Assembly (NCBI GenBank): GCA_044375975.1
Contig: JBILLQ010000068.1
Location: 1-18,663, forward strand
Direction: 5' to 3'
Source of the DNA: UBA5018 sp044375975
GTDB taxonomy: Bacteria > Cyanobacteriota > Cyanobacteriia > PCC-6307 > Cyanobiaceae
DNA length: 18,663 nt
Position 1 is the stretch's first letter, and every line of letters starts with the position of its first letter. Below are positions 7,296 to 15,098 of this stretch, one piece after another. A program made the position numbers and the translations under genes. Below the pieces are notes generated by a model that made no database searches, had not been told where the DNA came from, and saw only the letters and a program-made list of their open reading frames with translations.

Positions 7296-8907
7296 AATAT
7301 TCAACTCACAAGAAGATTTAGGAGAGGATTTAGGAGAGGACTTGCAAGAAAACTTAGTTAACTCATTGATATTGGCATTGGGTAATCGGAATCCAGAAAA
7401 AGTTTTAAACCAAATCATTCAGAATCTAAGAAAAGCCACAACAAGTGCCGAAGGCGAAACACTACGCGGTAGCGTAATAGTGGAAAATCATAAAATAACT
7501 AATATTCTTCGCGATGACTGCCTGGATCTAGTCATAGTATGTAGCGAACACCCCAATGGCCTCGATCTTCTAAGGTTATCCAGCATCAGATTTATTAGGA
7601 ATAAAGAAAAACGCAAAAAGCTTGAAAAAGATCTAAAAAATTACGCCATTCAGCTGGATAATCAGCCGGCTTTCAACTCAGAAATTATACCTACTAATGC
7701 ACTAATGGAAGCCGACTTGAGCTTTCTTGATTCTTTAATCGATGCAATTGATGAACAGATTGCAAGTGAAATAATTAGTCAAGTTGTCACGGAGATGGCA
7801 CAACCAGGCAGGCCTCTTTCCCTGAGATCTACAGAGATTAACCTTGCACTCTTGGCGGCTAAAGAGCAAATAAAAGTCCATCTTAAACAGCTTTTAGCAA
7901 GCTGCCACCCCAGTGCGATAGAAGAATTCAAGCAACTGTTTGCAAAGGCAAATGCTGCTAGAAACGAAATAAATAAGGCTTCTTTTTTGCTCATTCAGAT
8001 TGATTCGAAATTCTGCGAAAATCACAAATACCAGTTCCGGGCAGAACTCATGCTGGAAAGTTCCTCTGATCCCATCAGCTTAGATACTGATAATTTCATC
8101 GGCTTGGATGCTGACCGAGAACCTCACAGAAAGTGGCCAAAGGGTACGATGGAGATCTTCCCAAAACTCCTGGGCCAATGGCTCACTAATGCCAGAAAAA
8201 TGTCGCAACATAATTTATATCTTGAAATTTTCCTTCCCCATAAGCTGCTCATGGAAAGCCCTCCCATGAAAATCGAAATACCCTTGGGTGGCGAATTGAT
8301 ACCAATGGATCTTTCCGAATGCGGAACTCCCTTTGTTCTGCGATCTCTAGATCGCATCCAGATGGCACAGCAAAGACAATTGGCAAGTCTGCGCAACAAG
8401 TGTGCAGACTTGCGTCGAGGAAACGCGATGCTTGACAAAGCTTCTCAACCATCTCAGTTAGAGCCAGGCCTCTTGAATACCCGTCTCAGAAGGAATGAAG
8501 TTGCTGGCCTATTGATGCTGCTTGATCTTTCTGCTGAAGCTGAAAAGCTATCTTACCTGTTCTGGTTGATCATCGATTCTCAAATACCGATCTGCGCATG
8601 GTGGAGAAACTTTCATGTAACAGACAAGGACACCGACACAGGGGAGACGGCAACATGTAGGCTGAAATACTTAGAACAATGCTTGTCTCTCATTGGTCCA
8701 CAACCTGATGACAAGCAGGATCTCGTTGCACCTCAACACCTCCACGCCATGGAAATAGTGGCCAAGAGGCGACAATATTTATCAGGGGAAGAAGAATGCA
8801 GAGGATGGATCCCTCGCCTGATGCTCTTGATTGATCATCCTGAGCGTTGGCCGAAAGCCATTCTCTATGAACAGGAAATAGGCGGATCGATGCAGAGCCA
8901 AAATTAA
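7288..8907 (+). CDS. VMAP-like adaptor (vWA-MoxR-associated protein)
   Basis: This 539-residue protein has no enzyme motif. The N-terminus (about 1-120) begins with a short acidic repeat (EDLGEDLGEDLQENL) followed by a helical region that may be a protein-interaction domain. The C-terminal 300 residues match VMAP C-terminal domains: LYLEIFLPHKLL, then IPLGGELIPMDL, then FVLRSLDRIQM, and a late LMLLIDHPERWPKAILYE. In ternary systems VMAP couples the MoxR/vWA pair to effectors. The position between the caspase and ATPase genes agrees. It overlaps the caspase stop by 8 nt, and 38 nt separate it from the ATPase gene. The gene is visibly more AT-rich than those after it, which suggests separate ancestry. 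Confidence 0.68.
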   Translation: MPKIFNSQEDLGEDLGEDLQENLVNSLILALGNRNPEKVLNQIIQNLRKATTSAEGETLRGSVIVENHKITNILRDDCLDLVIVCSEHPNGLDLLRLSSIRFIRNKEKRKKLEKDLKNYAIQLDNQPAFNSEIIPTNALMEADLSFLDSLIDAIDEQIASEIISQVVTEMAQPGRPLSLRSTEINLALLAAKEQIKVHLKQLLASCHPSAIEEFKQLFAKANAARNEINKASFLLIQIDSKFCENHKYQFRAELMLESSSDPISLDTDNFIGLDADREPHRKWPKGTMEIFPKLLGQWLTNARKMSQHNLYLEIFLPHKLLMESPPMKIEIPLGGELIPMDLSECGTPFVLRSLDRIQMAQQRQLASLRNKCADLRRGNAMLDKASQPSQLEPGLLNTRLRRNEVAGLLMLLDLSAEAEKLSYLFWLIIDSQIPICAWWRNFHVTDKDTDTGETATCRLKYLEQCLSLIGPQPDDKQDLVAPQHLHAMEIVAKRRQYLSGEEECRGWIPRLMLLIDHPERWPKAILYEQEIGGSMQSQN

Positions 8908-8945
8908 CATTTATTCATAGACACTTTTCTCAACAACTTTGCGTC

Positions 8946-10295
8946 ATGTCTTCAACACCATCTTCATCATGGCCTCTCTTTCATCTCCCAGCAAATGCCG
9001 AGGAGAAGAAAGGCAAGCAATTGGCAAGCGAACCTGGAACATCTGGGCTGCAATCCAACAAGATCAACTTGGACGAGTTGGCAACAATCTATGCACACAA
9101 TATTAAACGCTGGCCAGATGCCCCGCCTTGGCGAAGATTTATTGACAAGAATAATGTCCCCACCGAACTTGATAAAGAGAGATGGATTAACCTCTTACGC
9201 ATCCAAAGGGCAGACATCGAGGCACAACGCCGCGGCGAGAGCTTTCGTCTTGGAGACGATTCCGATAGCGAACTGCTGCTCCAGGCCGTCAACGCCGCCA
9301 TCCACCTGCGGCGGCCCCTGCTGTTGCGAGGCGAACCAGGCACAGGTAAAACCAGCTTGGCCTACGCATTAGCCCAGCGGCTCCAGCTTGGCCCGGTGCT
9401 GCACTGGCGCATTACGTCCAGAACGCGCCTTGTGGACGGGCTCTATCGCTACGACGCTCTGGGCATGCTTCAAGACCTGCAACGGGATGAATACCAGCTG
9501 CGGCGCCAGGCTCAGATGCAATCAAAGCCAGCCGATGGGCCCAAGGATAGGGCCAAAGATGGGGCCACAGATGGGCCTCCTTTTCCAGCGGAGCGCAGGC
9601 TGGATGACTACATCAGCCTTGGACCGGTGGGCACAGCATTTCTGCCCTCCCTACTACCTCGTGTGTTGCTAATTGATGAGATTGACAAAGCGGATCCCCA
9701 ATTGCCCAACGAACTTTTGCATCTATTTGAAGAAGGCGAATTTGATATTCCAGAGTTGACACGTGAACGCCGACACCAGTATCAGCAGGGTCAACAGGAC
9801 AAGGCATCTCAGCCTTGGAAGCTGGCAACGGCGGATCTTTTGGCAATGGATGACAATCCATCCGGTGCAATTTGTGAAGATCAGCGTATTGAGCCGATGC
9901 CCGTGGAGGTGAGGCGCGTTCCCGTGCGCTGCTGTCAGTTTCCCATCGTTGTGATGACGAGCAATGATGAAAGAGACTTTTCGCCCGCTTTCAAGCGCCG
10001 CTGCCTGCGCATCACCATGCCCTATCCAAATGCGGCTCTACTAAATACGATCCTGCGCTCCCACTTCAACAGCATCAGCGAAGACTTTTGGCCTTCCCAC
10101 CAAGAGCAGATCGACAGCTTGATCGAAGACTTTAAGCAAAAGGGCAATCAGGACCGCCATGATCTCGCCACCGATCAACTATTGAATTATATTCATCTCT
10201 TCAGCGAGGATAAGCAGTTCCGCCCCTCGGACGAGGCCCTGGCCCAGCTCAAGCCCATCTTGCTGCGGCGTCTGGGCGCCAGCGATGACAGTTGA
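8946..10295 (+). CDS. MoxR-type AAA+ ATPase
   Basis: This 449-residue protein has Walker A GEPGTGKT at residues 129-136, Walker B LLIDEIDKAD with Asp244-Glu245, then LPNELLHLFEEGEFDIPEL, sensor-1 Asn in VVMTSNDERDFSPAFKRRCL and an arginine-rich segment after it. These are MoxR-family features. The first 120 residues include a basic region WRRFIDKNNVPTELDKERW, common in conflict-system MoxR proteins. A low-complexity insert (residues about 197-212) between Walker A and B is encoded by 12-bp tandem repeats. MoxR ATPases remodel partner vWA proteins. The next gene encodes that partner and its TTGA overlap makes co-translation likely. It is expected to act as the NTP-driven switch. Confidence 0.9.
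   Translation: MSSTPSSSWPLFHLPANAEEKKGKQLASEPGTSGLQSNKINLDELATIYAHNIKRWPDAPPWRRFIDKNNVPTELDKERWINLLRIQRADIEAQRRGESFRLGDDSDSELLLQAVNAAIHLRRPLLLRGEPGTGKTSLAYALAQRLQLGPVLHWRITSRTRLVDGLYRYDALGMLQDLQRDEYQLRRQAQMQSKPADGPKDRAKDGATDGPPFPAERRLDDYISLGPVGTAFLPSLLPRVLLIDEIDKADPQLPNELLHLFEEGEFDIPELTRERRHQYQQGQQDKASQPWKLATADLLAMDDNPSGAICEDQRIEPMPVEVRRVPVRCCQFPIVVMTSNDERDFSPAFKRRCLRITMPYPNAALLNTILRSHFNSISEDFWPSHQEQIDSLIEDFKQKGNQDRHDLATDQLLNYIHLFSEDKQFRPSDEALAQLKPILLRRLGASDDS
9534..9581 (+). repeat. 12-bp tandem repeat inside the MoxR gene
   Basis: GATGGGCCCAAG, GATAGGGCCAAA, GATGGGGCCACA and GATGGGCCTCCT follow each other. They encode a D-[GR]-[PA]-[KTP] repeat in a loop between Walker A and B. The unit is a multiple of three, so copy-number change keeps the frame and would lengthen or shorten the loop. 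Confidence 0.8.
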
Positions 10296-10298
10296 GGG
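10294..10298 (+). promoter_or_regulatory. Ribosome binding site deciding the GTG start at 10304
   Basis: GAGGG, which overlaps the MoxR stop codon, sits 5 nt before GTG 10304. The TTG at 10292 also opens the frame but would include this site inside the coding region, so 10304 is preferred. Confidence 0.6.
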
Positions 10299-10303
10299 CA
10301 ACC

Positions 10304-13132
10304 GTGACGATCCCTCAGCCCCGGCACTCCTCCTCCCTCCCATCGTTCCTGCGCTTTCTGAGTCGTGAAGTTGAGCAGAACGGGCTGGATCCACTTGCCA
10401 AACAGGGGCCGGATCTGGATCCAGAGGCGATCGCCGATTTGATCTGGCTGGCGGTGAACCAACCCGCCATTGCGTTGGCGGCTAAACGCCGATCGGCTGA
10501 TGATGACAGCAAGCCAGACCAACCCAAAAAGCGTTCCTCGGAACGGAACCAAACGGAAAGAGCAGAGCCTGCCGTAGTCACCCCATCTCCAAGTATCGGC
10601 CCATCCAACCTGGTGACCAACGTCCGCGAGCCAGGAAAGGCGCCGCGCGAGCTGGAGGCTCAGCTCCTGCCCGAGGCGAGCGTGCCTGGTTCTGAGCGGC
10701 TGCCGGTTTGGGTGAGGGATCCGTTCGAGCTGCTGAATCCGCAGCAATTGTTCGAAGCCATGCTGCCGGTGATGCAGGAGGTGCCTGGCGATCGCCCCGC
10801 GTGCCTGGATGAAGCGGCCACCTTGGATCACTATGTCCGCTGGCGACAGCTGATCCCTGTTTGGCAGCCAGATCAGCACTATCGCTTTGAGCTGACGCTG
10901 ATTGTTGACCAGGGGTTTGCGATGCGGTTGTGGCAGCCCCTGCTCGACAACCTCGAACGACGCCTGAACGGCTTCCATGGGTTCCAAGGCATCAGGGTGC
11001 TGCCCTGGGCTGGCGGGGGGGAGGCTGGCGGGGGAAAGGCCGGCTGGGAAAAGGTGGCCAACCTGATCGAAGGGCAAGGCAGATCTTGCGAGGGGTTGGT
11101 GGCGTTGATTTCCGATTGCGCCGGCCCGAAATGGCGGGGTAAGGGGGGCATCGGCCCCGGGCCGGCCTTCAGCCTGCTGCTGCGCCTCGGTGCCAGCCGC
11201 CCTGTCGTGGTCTGGCAGGTGTTGCCCGATTGGATGTGGTCTCGCACCGCCCTGGGGCAAGGGGAGCCCGTTGCCCTGCGGCGCTCCAGCGAGGGCAACG
11301 CCTGGCCCTATCAACTGGCCCGCCCGCTGGAGACCCGCTGGCATGGCAAAGCGGATGTGCCGCCCTCGGTGCCGGTGTTTCATCTCACGATTGAGGGGTT
11401 GCGGGCCTGGGGTCGTCTTTTCGGGGGATCTCCCTTCATCGCCACCTCCGGGATCCTGCTGCCGGAGTCTCCCGTAAGCCTGCCCGGCACAGCCCAAACC
11501 GAACAACCCCCTGGCGATGGAACAAAGGCCGCAGAAGAGGAGGAGAAAGAGAATGAGAATGAGAATGAAGATGCGCTGATGCCCCTGCGGCGCTTCCAGC
11601 ATCTGGCCTCGAACGACGCAAAACAGCTGTTGGCTTTGTTCGCTGCGGCGCCGGTACTCACCCTGCCGGTGATGCGATTGATTCAGGCCGCCATGCTGGA
11701 AGGCGCCGGCGCCGCAGCCATGTCGGAGGCGCTGCTGAGCGGCCTGCTGCGCCCTATCGCCCGCAACAATTCCATTGATCCAGAGTTGTTGCAGCTCACA
11801 TTCACCGCTCCCATCCGCGCGGCTTTGCTCAGGCAGCAGTCGCCTGGCAAAACGCTTGAGGTGATCGAGGCCGTCACCGATTTCATCGCCCTCCACTGGA
11901 GCCAACAGGGCTGGGGATCCTTTCGCGCCTTTCTCACGGATCCAACAATCGCAGCTCCGTTTCAACAGGAGCAAACACAATATTTTGCCATGCTTGCGGC
12001 GGATATCATCGCCCAACTAGGAGGAGAATATACAACCTTTGCCGAGCGATTGCGTGGCGCCCAACGCAAGGATCCATTTCCCCGCAATCTGTTCAGCTTC
12101 GAGGAGCTGGAAGAGGAAACCGCACAGATTGCCAGGTTTCCTGAACTTGAGCAGTTCACGATCACCACCGCCTGCATAAACTCGGTGCAACTAAGGGTGT
12201 TTGAGTTCGAAACAGCCACGATTCAAGGCGCCAACATCACAAAGAAAAGGGGAAGCAACCGTGGTTATCGCGAGCCGCTAGCAAGTGGTGATGTTGAAGC
12301 CCGCAGGCATGCCTCCCCAGGCGGTCAGCTGGCCCCAGCAGCCACCCTCGAAATGCTCCACATCCCCGCCGGCCGCTTCACCATGGGCTCCCCCCCGGAT
12401 GAACCGGAGCGCCACCAGGATGAAGGCCCTCAACACCAGGTAGAGCTGCGCGACTTCTTCCTCTCCCGCATTCCCATTACCCAAGCCCAATGGCTTGTGG
12501 TGTCCGGATGGCAGCCGCTACTAGGGGAAGAGCCCTGGCTACGCGAGCTGCACCCCGATCCGGTATCCAAACTCGATGATGCAAAGCGCTTTTTGGGGCC
12601 TAAGCGGCCCGTGGTGAATGTGAGCTGGGCGGAGGCGATGGAGTTTTGTCGCCGTTTGAGCTTGCGCACGGGCAAGCATTACACCCTGCCAAGTGAGGCG
12701 CAGTGGGAATACGCCTGCAGGGCTAAAACCATCACCCCCTTTCACTTTGGCGAAACGATCAGCCCGGAGCTGGCAAATTATAGCGGTAATTACACCTATG
12801 GGGAGGGCCAAAAAGGGGTTTATCGAGGGCAAACCACCGATGCAGGCAGCTTCCCCGCCAACACTTGGGGATTGCATGACATGCATGGCAATGTGTGGGA
12901 GTGGTGCGCTGATCACTGGCACGACAACTATAATAAGGCACCAGCAGATGGCAGTCCATGGATTAACGACAAATCCAACTATTCAAACAGGCTGCTGCGC
13001 GGCGGCTCGTGGTACTTCATCCCCGGGAACTGCCGCTCGGCCTACCGCGGCAGCAACCACCCGGACAACCAGCTCAACAATGTGGGGTTCCGCGTCTGTT
13101 GCCTCCCCCAGGACTTGTTTCTTTACACTTAA
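10304..13132 (+). CDS. DGR target 2: vWA-like protein fused to FGE domain
   Basis: This 942-residue protein has several regions. Residues about 1-180 are a variable linker. Next comes a vWA-like domain (about 185-400, SAV_2336-type) with FELTLIVDQGFAMRLWQPLL, where Asp202 sits at the MIDAS position but the usual DxSxS serines are altered, then ALISDCAGP and a conserved RPVVVWQVLPDWMW. A helical, winged-helix-like region (about 425-600) carries an acidic ENENENED spacer in front and an FEFETATI element at its end. The FGE domain follows (about 680-942: MLHIPAGRFTMGSPPDEPER to WGLHDMHGNVWEWC). Residues 897-936 are VR2. It is the vWA partner of the upstream MoxR ATPase, with a diversified C-terminal surface. 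The active-site cysteines of true FGE are not evident. Confidence 0.85.
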   Translation: MTIPQPRHSSSLPSFLRFLSREVEQNGLDPLAKQGPDLDPEAIADLIWLAVNQPAIALAAKRRSADDDSKPDQPKKRSSERNQTERAEPAVVTPSPSIGPSNLVTNVREPGKAPRELEAQLLPEASVPGSERLPVWVRDPFELLNPQQLFEAMLPVMQEVPGDRPACLDEAATLDHYVRWRQLIPVWQPDQHYRFELTLIVDQGFAMRLWQPLLDNLERRLNGFHGFQGIRVLPWAGGGEAGGGKAGWEKVANLIEGQGRSCEGLVALISDCAGPKWRGKGGIGPGPAFSLLLRLGASRPVVVWQVLPDWMWSRTALGQGEPVALRRSSEGNAWPYQLARPLETRWHGKADVPPSVPVFHLTIEGLRAWGRLFGGSPFIATSGILLPESPVSLPGTAQTEQPPGDGTKAAEEEEKENENENEDALMPLRRFQHLASNDAKQLLALFAAAPVLTLPVMRLIQAAMLEGAGAAAMSEALLSGLLRPIARNNSIDPELLQLTFTAPIRAALLRQQSPGKTLEVIEAVTDFIALHWSQQGWGSFRAFLTDPTIAAPFQQEQTQYFAMLAADIIAQLGGEYTTFAERLRGAQRKDPFPRNLFSFEELEEETAQIARFPELEQFTITTACINSVQLRVFEFETATIQGANITKKRGSNRGYREPLASGDVEARRHASPGGQLAPAATLEMLHIPAGRFTMGSPPDEPERHQDEGPQHQVELRDFFLSRIPITQAQWLVVSGWQPLLGEEPWLRELHPDPVSKLDDAKRFLGPKRPVVNVSWAEAMEFCRRLSLRTGKHYTLPSEAQWEYACRAKTITPFHFGETISPELANYSGNYTYGEGQKGVYRGQTTDAGSFPANTWGLHDMHGNVWEWCADHWHDNYNKAPADGSPWINDKSNYSNRLLRGGSWYFIPGNCRSAYRGSNHPDNQLNNVGFRVCCLPQDLFLYT
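12992..13111 (+). repeat. DGR variable repeat VR2
   Basis: This block aligns gap-free with the template over 120 nt and shows eight differences, all at template adenines. Asn codons 8, 9, 10, 20 and 21 become Tyr, Phe, Ile, Gly and Ser, and His 28 becomes Leu. Codon 17 is GCC as in the template, unlike VR1 and VR3. It is the least diverged VR, so it is the best candidate for the most recently rewritten target. Confidence 0.97.
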
Positions 13133-13165
13133 ACTCTTTAATTCTTTACATTTGGCTGTTTTTTG
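13112..13165 (+). promoter_or_regulatory. Conserved 54-nt block downstream of VR2
   Basis: Nearly identical to 4456-4509 and similar to 16041-16094. Similarity stops shortly after the T-run. It lies between the fused target gene and avd and covers the stop codon of the former. Confidence 0.7.
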
Positions 13166-13206
13166 ATTTTGCAACTACATTCAACTTGCTAAAAATCTTA
13201 CTGACT

Positions 13207-13221
13207 GGCGCCGCAGGCGCC
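13207..13221. promoter_or_regulatory. Target-associated hairpin after VR2
   Basis: GGCGCC, loop GCA, GGCGCC: a perfect 6-bp stem 96 nt after VR2 and 25 nt before the avd start. The stem differs from the VR1 and VR3 stems by a compensated pair (outer A-T replaced by G-C), so the fold is kept while the sequence changed. Confidence 0.65.
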
Positions 13222-13245
13222 TGAGAAATTTTCACAAATCCCGCC

Positions 13246-13620
13246 ATGACCGCCCCTGCCAGCCAAGCCATCTCCAGTGGCGAACTCCCCATCATTGAGG
13301 CCTGCTTAGACTTGATCCGCTGGTTCATTCCCCTGCTCCATCGCCTGCCCCGCCAGCACAAATTCGGCCTTGGTGATCGTCTCACAGCCAATCTATATCA
13401 GCTGCTGGAACAGTTGGTGCATGCGCGCTACGCCGCCAGCAAGCTGCCCATTCTCGAACCCCTCAAGGCCCATATCGTGGTGATACAACTACAGATTCGC
13501 CTGCTCCATCAATTCCAGCTGATCGAGCTCTCCCGCTACGAACACGCCAGCCGCCTGATCACCACAATCGCCAAACAACACAGCGGCTGGCTGCTCCAGC
13601 AACGTCGCCAAGCCAGCTGA
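13246..13620 (+). CDS. avd: DGR accessory variability determinant (Avd-like)
   Basis: This 124-residue helical protein matches the Avd family: PIIEACLDLIRWFIPLLHRL, then RQHKFGLGDRLTANLYQLLE, then a basic ALI-like helix, then LLHQFQLIELSRYEHASRLI and a terminal GWLLQQRR. Avd proteins form a barrel-shaped pentamer of four-helix bundles with a positive surface. They bind the reverse transcriptase and template RNA and are needed for mutagenic cDNA synthesis (family knowledge). Its stop lies 4 nt before the reverse transcriptase GTG. It has the usual length. No strong ribosome site is visible, so it may depend on translation from the target gene upstream. Confidence 0.9.
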   Translation: MTAPASQAISSGELPIIEACLDLIRWFIPLLHRLPRQHKFGLGDRLTANLYQLLEQLVHARYAASKLPILEPLKAHIVVIQLQIRLLHQFQLIELSRYEHASRLITTIAKQHSGWLLQQRRQAS

Positions 13621-13624
13621 TCAG

Positions 13625-14716
13625 GTGTTGCACCACTCCCGCAGCGATTCACCTGCACCACTCACCGATCTCTGGCCGCGCATCACCAGCTTCGCCTCCC
13701 TCCATGCCGCTGCCCTCAACGCCCAGCGGGGCAAGCGCTACCGGCCCGCCGTGCTGGCCTTCAACGCCCATCTGGAAGCAAATCTCTTCCAGCTCCAACA
13801 GGAACTTCAAAGCTTCAGCTACACCCCCGGCCCCTACCGCCAGTTCGAAATCCGTGATCCCAAACGCCGGCTGATTTCCGCTGCGCCCTATCGCGATCGG
13901 GTGGTGCACCACGCCCTCTGCGCCGCTATCGTTCCGCCCCTTGAGCAACACTTTCTGCCCACCAGCTACGCCAATCGCCAGGGCTACGGCAGCCACAAGG
14001 CCCTGCGCCGCTTTGTGGCGGAAAGCGCCAGGCATCGCTGGGTGTTCAGCGCCGACATCCGCCTCTACTTCCCCAGCATCGATCTCACCATCCTCCGCCA
14101 GCAGCTCGCCCAACGCATCGCCTGCACCGGCAGCCTCTGGCTCCTCGATCAGATCCTGGCCAACGGAGCCACCCCCGGCCCCGCGCACCACACCTTCCCC
14201 GGAGACACCCTGCTCACGCCGCTGGAGCGCCCCTGCGGCCTGCCCATCGGCAACCTCACCAGCCAGTTCCTCGCCAATCTCCACCTCGATGCTCTCGACC
14301 ACCATCTCGCCAACCTGCCTGGCATCACCGCCCACCTGCGCTACGTGGATGATGTGGCTCTCTTCGCCAACAACCTGGAGGCCCTCCGCCAGGCAAGGCG
14401 CGCGATGGAAGCCGAGCTGGAAAAGCTGCGGCTGCGGCTGCACCCGATCAAGAGCCAGCTTCGCCAGACCCGCCATGGCGTGAGCTTCGTGGGCTTTCGC
14501 GTGGTTTCTGGCCGGGTGCGCGTGCGCAACCACAATCTGCTTAAAGGCAAACGTCGCCTTCGCCTCCTGCAAGAAGGTGTGATGACGGGCGCCCTGCCCG
14601 CAGCCACGGCTCGCGCCCGCCTGCAGAGCTGGAATGCTCACCTCCGCCATGGCCACACCTGGCGCCTGCGCCGCAGGCTCTTCGCTGGGCTGGCTTTCGC
14701 CGATGGGTTGGTCTGA
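13625..14716 (+). CDS. DGR reverse transcriptase
   Basis: This 363-residue protein shows reverse transcriptase motifs in order: RRLISAAPYRDRVVHHAL (motif 2), SADIRLYFPSID with Asp144 (motif 3/A), GLPIGNLTSQF with Ser213-Gln214 (the SQ signature of DGR enzymes, where most others have SP), LRYVDDVALF with Tyr240-Asp243 (YVDD active site), and VSFVGFRVV (motif 7). The enzyme copies the template RNA with errors at adenines, and the cDNA replaces the VR. No maturase, integrase or RNase H domain is attached, as expected for DGRs. GTG 13625 is the first start after avd, with TTG 13628 adjacent as an alternative. All catalytic residues are intact. Confidence 0.97.
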   Translation: MLHHSRSDSPAPLTDLWPRITSFASLHAAALNAQRGKRYRPAVLAFNAHLEANLFQLQQELQSFSYTPGPYRQFEIRDPKRRLISAAPYRDRVVHHALCAAIVPPLEQHFLPTSYANRQGYGSHKALRRFVAESARHRWVFSADIRLYFPSIDLTILRQQLAQRIACTGSLWLLDQILANGATPGPAHHTFPGDTLLTPLERPCGLPIGNLTSQFLANLHLDALDHHLANLPGITAHLRYVDDVALFANNLEALRQARRAMEAELEKLRLRLHPIKSQLRQTRHGVSFVGFRVVSGRVRVRNHNLLKGKRRLRLLQEGVMTGALPAATARARLQSWNAHLRHGHTWRLRRRLFAGLAFADGLV

Positions 14717-14742
14717 AGCCAAACTAGGGGGTTAAGTTGGCT
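14717..14742 (+). other. Stem-loop between RT stop and template repeat
   Basis: AGCCAA (14717-14722) pairs with TTGGCT (14737-14742), extended by CT/AG across a one-base bulge. It begins with the base after the RT stop codon and has no T-run, so it is more likely part of the template RNA fold than a terminator. Confidence 0.5.
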
Positions 14743-14743
14743 T

Positions 14744-14758
14744 TGGGCGGGTCGCCCA
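14744..14758 (+). other. Stem-loop abutting the 5' end of the template repeat
   Basis: TGGGCG, loop GGT, CGCCCA: a perfect 6-bp stem one base before the conserved G that precedes the TR. It has the same format (6-bp stem, 3-nt loop) as the hairpins downstream of the VRs but a different sequence. Confidence 0.5.
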
Positions 14759-14759
14759 G

Positions 14760-14879
14760 CTGCTGCGCGGCGGCTCGTGGAACAACAACCCCGGGAACTG
14801 CCGCTCGGCCTACCGCAACAACAACCACCCGGACAACCAGCACAACAATGTGGGGTTCCGCGTCTGTTGCCTCCCCCAG
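14760..14879 (+). repeat. DGR template repeat (TR)
   Basis: This 120-nt block is shared with three VRs. The core carries nine AAC codons and one AAT codon plus TAC, CAC, GAC and CAG, giving 25 adenines between codons 8 and 30. It is flanked by an adenine-free 21-nt 5' arm and a 30-nt 3' arm whose only adenine is in the last codon. AAC/AAT codons give many amino acids but never a stop when only A is changed, the classical DGR design. The 3' arm, identical in all four copies, is the likely initiation-of-mutagenic-homing (IMH) segment. Identity to the VRs ends abruptly after the final CAG. Confidence 0.97.
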
Positions 14880-14991
14880 CACCCTTCAACGTCCGAGCCA
14901 GGGGATGGGAATCCTCTGGGAGCACAGGAGGGGTCCAGACCCGCTCCCGTGATCACCCACCGCTCAGGCAACGGGTGTTCCGCACAGCGCC

Positions 14992-15037
14992 AGGTGGGCC
15001 GCCCCGGGATTCCTCGGGAACGACAGCCCACCTTTTT
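14992..15037 (+). terminator. Intrinsic terminator of the RT-TR transcript
   Basis: AGGTGGGC (14992-14999) pairs with GCCCACCT (15026-15033), followed by TTTT. A smaller CCCG/CGGG stem lies inside the loop. This would end the template RNA about 112 nt after the TR and separate it from the downstream target gene. Confidence 0.72.
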
Positions 15038-15083
15038 CGCTGGCCTTAGCCCTCATGGCGCCATCTGAACTCGCATCAATCCC

Positions 15084-15090
15084 GAGGGAG
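15084..15090 (+). promoter_or_regulatory. Ribosome binding site of DGR target 3
   Basis: GAGGGAG lies 8 nt before the ATG at 15099 and fixes that start. Confidence 0.65.
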
Positions 15091-15098
15091 TTGCATCC

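Larger units (their letters stand above)
14717..15037 (+). ncRNA. DGR template RNA region
   Basis: DGR template RNAs comprise the TR plus structured flanks that bind RT and Avd. Here the region runs from the RT stop through two stem-loops, the TR and a 112-nt spacer to an intrinsic terminator at 14992-15037. No protein is encoded: in the VR frame a TAA lies at 14733-14735 and no standard start precedes the TR. The 5' end is not known. Transcription may start within or upstream of the RT gene. Confidence 0.6.

Noticed and set aside
10193..12016. 607-codon open frame on the minus strand
   Set aside because: It lies antisense to the vWA-FGE gene, is rich in Gln/Arg/Gly/Pro without any domain, and is explained by high GC codon bias of the real gene.
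13649..14722. 357-codon open frame on the minus strand
   Set aside because: It is the exact antisense of the reverse transcriptase, which has all its motifs. The antisense protein has no recognisable domain.
14737..14952. Short plus-strand open frame covering the template repeat
   Set aside because: It reads the TR in a frame other than that of the VRs. In the VR frame a TAA at 14733-14735 and lack of a start exclude a fourth target gene.
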